From Streptomycetaceae bacterium (GTDB lineage: Bacteria > Actinomycetota > Actinomycetes > Streptomycetales > Streptomycetaceae): 44,764 bases of DNA. The position numbers were made by a program, and so were the translations under genes. How positions within the stretch are numbered: position 1 is the first letter of the stretch; the number at the start of each line of letters is the position of its first letter. The stretch covers positions 1-44,764 of the forward strand of contig JAFAUH010000058.1 in the NCBI GenBank assembly GCA_019243445.1, in the 5' to 3' direction. The notes below the pieces were generated by a model. That model made no database searches, was not told where the DNA came from, and saw only the letters and a list, made by a program, of their open reading frames with translations. Shown here piece after piece: positions 43,161-44,764 of this stretch.

Positions 43161-44462
43161 TCACGGCGTCGACGGCGCTGAGGGGGACTTCCGGGTGCGG
43201 CGGTAGTGGATCATGGCTGCCGCGACTGCCGCATAAAGCACGGCAAGCATGATGAGTAGTTTCGGTGACTTACCGTCAGTCGGCAGCAGTAGGGCGGCAA
43301 CTCCTGCCGAGACCACAAAGGAAACGTTGAAGAGCATGTCGTAGAGGGAGAAGACACGGCCACGGAAGGAGTCGTCGATCGAAGTCTGCACGAGGGTATC
43401 GGTGGCGATCTTCGTGCCTTGAGTGGTGAGGCCGAGCAGGAACGCGGCCGCCAGCATCGGCCCCGGTTCGAAGGGCAGGCCGAGTGCGGGCTCCAGTACG
43501 GCCGACGTGGCGGCGCAGACGACGATCCACCCCGTGCGCCCGAAGCGGCCCGCACCCCATGGCGTAATGACGGCCGCCGCGAAGAACCCGGCGCCGGAAA
43601 TACCGACGGCGAGCCCGAGCAACGCCAGTCCGCGTGCGGTGTCGGAGGGCGGGGACCACAGGTATCGCGCAAGGATGAGCAGGGTGACGGTCAGCGCCCC
43701 GTAGCAGAACCGCATCACCGTGATTGCGCCCAGGGCATACGCGGCGGAACGGCGTCCCGCGAGGTGCCGCACGCCCTCGACGAGGCCGAGCGCCGTGCTC
43801 GCCAAGGCCGCCCCGATCCGGGGCTGCAGGACGTCGGGGTCCGGGCCGAGCAGGCCAACTGCCATGGTGCGGGCGGAGAGCCCCGCACACAGATACAGCG
43901 CGGCGGCGATCCCGACCACTACTGCGTCCGCGCCCCCGCCCGCCGCCATCACGAGGTGGGCGAGGAAGGCGGTGCTACCGCCCGCAGTAGCGGCAATGGT
44001 CCCGGCCGTCGGTGAGACGGAGTTAGCAATGACCAGCCGTTCCCCGTCGACCACCCGTGGCAGCGCGGCGGAAAGTCCAGCGAGGACGAAGCGGTTGACG
44101 CCAGTCACCGAGAGCGCGGAAAGGTAGAAGAGCCAGTCGGGCACGCGGGCGAGGATCAGTACGGCGGTGCAGGCGGCGAGCACTGCGCGCGACACATTGC
44201 AGTAAAGCAGCACTTGGCGGCGTCGCCACCGGTCGAGCAGGACCCCAGTGAACGGCCCTACGAGTGAGTACGGAAGCAGCAGCACTGCCATTGCACCCGC
44301 GATGGCTGTCGCCGACGCCTGCTTCTGCGGGGTGAAGACCACATATGCGGCGAGTGCGACCTGGTAGACGCCGTCGGAGAGTTGCGAGAGCAACCGCACC
44401 GCGAGCAGCCGTCGGAAATCGCGAAACCGCACCAGCACGCGAAGATCCCGTACGACGGCCAT
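43161..44462 (-). CDS. MFS transporter
   Basis: 433 residues from ATG 44462 (MAVVRDLRVLVRFRDFRRLL), preferred over ATG 44480 because GTGAGG is at good spacing. Twelve predicted membrane helices, MFS loop motif PFTGVLLDRWRRRQVLLYCN between helices 2 and 3. Conserved near ino1 in streptomycetes; substrate unknown. The last codons and stop lie in a 9-nt duplication (ACGGCGTCG, ACGGCGCTG at 43163-43180). Confidence 0.88.
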   Translation of the reverse strand: MAVVRDLRVLVRFRDFRRLLAVRLLSQLSDGVYQVALAAYVVFTPQKQASATAIAGAMAVLLLPYSLVGPFTGVLLDRWRRRQVLLYCNVSRAVLAACTAVLILARVPDWLFYLSALSVTGVNRFVLAGLSAALPRVVDGERLVIANSVSPTAGTIAATAGGSTAFLAHLVMAAGGGADAVVVGIAAALYLCAGLSARTMAVGLLGPDPDVLQPRIGAALASTALGLVEGVRHLAGRRSAAYALGAITVMRFCYGALTVTLLILARYLWSPPSDTARGLALLGLAVGISGAGFFAAAVITPWGAGRFGRTGWIVVCAATSAVLEPALGLPFEPGPMLAAAFLLGLTTQGTKIATDTLVQTSIDDSFRGRVFSLYDMLFNVSFVVSAGVAALLLPTDGKSPKLLIMLAVLYAAVAAAMIHYRRTRKSPSAPSTP

Positions 44463-44485
44463 GGTCACAGCCTCACACATGCGAA

Positions 44486-44514
44486 GGGCCCCCGGGAGGA
44501 TTCTCCGGGGGCCC
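44486..44514 (-). terminator. Hairpin downstream of ino1
   Basis: GGGCCCCCGG (44486-44495) and CCGGGGGCCC (44505-44514), a perfect 10-bp stem with a 9-nt loop, lies about 90 nt past the ino1 stop and just before the MFS gene. Confidence 0.88.
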
Positions 44515-44566
44515 GTGATCAGGACGTTGTAGTCGTAGTGCGCTGTGCCGTGTCTCGTGAGCGCGT

Positions 44567-44609
44567 TGCGCTATGTCTCGCTAGCCGCGCTGCGCTATGT
44601 CTCGCTAGC
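44567..44609. repeat. 24-nt-offset direct repeat across the ino1 stop codon
   Basis: TGCGCTATGTCTCGCTAGC (19 nt) occurs at 44567-44585 and 44591-44609. The second copy contains the stop of ino1 (44605-44607). A more diverged third unit starts near 44539. Confidence 0.88.
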
Positions 44610-44764
44610 GCTCGACTTCGCCTTTGATGAACTTCTCGACGTTGTCACGTGCCTCGTCGTCGAAGTACTGCACCGGCGGGGACTTCATGAAGTACGAGGA
44701 CGCCGAAAGAATCGGGCCGCCGATGCCGCGGTCCTTGGCGATCTTCGCAGCGCGCAGTGCATCG
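44605..44764 (-). CDS. Inositol-3-phosphate synthase, C-terminal part (cut by window edge)
   Basis: The last 52 residues are present: [20 protein letters not shown], then [20 protein letters not shown], then [12 protein letters not shown] and stop. This matches the C-terminus of actinobacterial myo-inositol-1-phosphate synthase, which makes inositol phosphate from glucose 6-phosphate for mycothiol and phosphatidylinositol. The identity and position right of the MFS gene match other streptomycetes. The rest lies beyond the window. Confidence 0.85.
   Translation of the reverse strand, partial: DALRAAKIAKDRGIGGPILSASSYFMKSPPVQYFDDEARDNVEKFIKGEVER

Overview
The window is the replication-origin region of a Streptomyces-like actinobacterium (family Streptomycetaceae). 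The evidence is the very high GC content, frequent GTG starts, the gene order gyrA-gyrB-dciA-recF-gnd-dnaN-oriC-dnaA-rpmH-rnpA-yidD-yidC-jag-rsmG-parA-parB, Streptomyces-type DnaA boxes, and six perfect parS cores. Replication of a linear chromosome would start near 23.7-24.25 kb.

Layout. (1) 0-10.2 kb, accessory: two coupled small hypothetical genes; a DUF485/sodium:solute symporter pair (YjcH/ActP type); a family-5 uracil-DNA glycosylase with a 12-nt repeat after its start; a 1,808-residue Tat-exported GH38 alpha-mannosidase; and, overlapping its stop, a cytoplasmic parvulin-like prolyl isomerase. (2) 10.2-14.0 kb: an LCP cell-wall ligase, tRNA-Ala(TGC), a DLW-39 micro-gene, tRNA-Ile(GAT) and a DUF3566 membrane protein. 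(3) 14.0-23.5 kb, minus strand: gyrA, gyrB, dciA, recF, gnd, dnaN. (4) 23.5-26.9 kb: oriC with about 17 DnaA-box-like 9-mers, dnaA, and the divergent dnaA/rpmH promoter region. (5) 26.9-33.5 kb, plus strand: rpmH, rnpA, yidD, yidC, jag, rsmG, parA, parB, GNAT. (6) 33.5-41.5 kb, minus strand: trxB-trxA behind a textbook SigR promoter, a pseudokinase, murJ and a DUF6049 exported protein. (7) 41.6-44.8 kb: CCA-adding enzyme (plus), an MFS permease and the 3' end of inositol-phosphate synthase (minus).

How the genes work together: DnaA, oriC, DnaN, RecF, DciA and gyrase initiate and support replication. ParA/ParB and the parS sites organise the origin. RpmH, RnpA, YidD, YidC and Jag form the conserved ribosome/RNase P/membrane-insertion cluster. 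MurJ and its pseudokinase serve peptidoglycan export, and LCP attaches wall glycopolymers.

Most unusual features: (a) short tandem or direct repeats (9-25 nt) straddle or adjoin the stop codons of at least ten genes, including recF (ten 10-nt units), lcp (six 11-nt units), dnaN (25 nt duplicated), gyrB, dciA, gnd and ino1; (b) the sigM/anti-sigma pair usually between the pseudokinase and trxB is absent; (c) a MITE-like element lies between gnd and dnaN; (d) a 12-nt array of DnaA-box-like units lies upstream of parA; (e) a giant Tat substrate is translationally coupled to an unexported prolyl isomerase. No rRNA, CRISPR array, prophage or intact transposase was seen.
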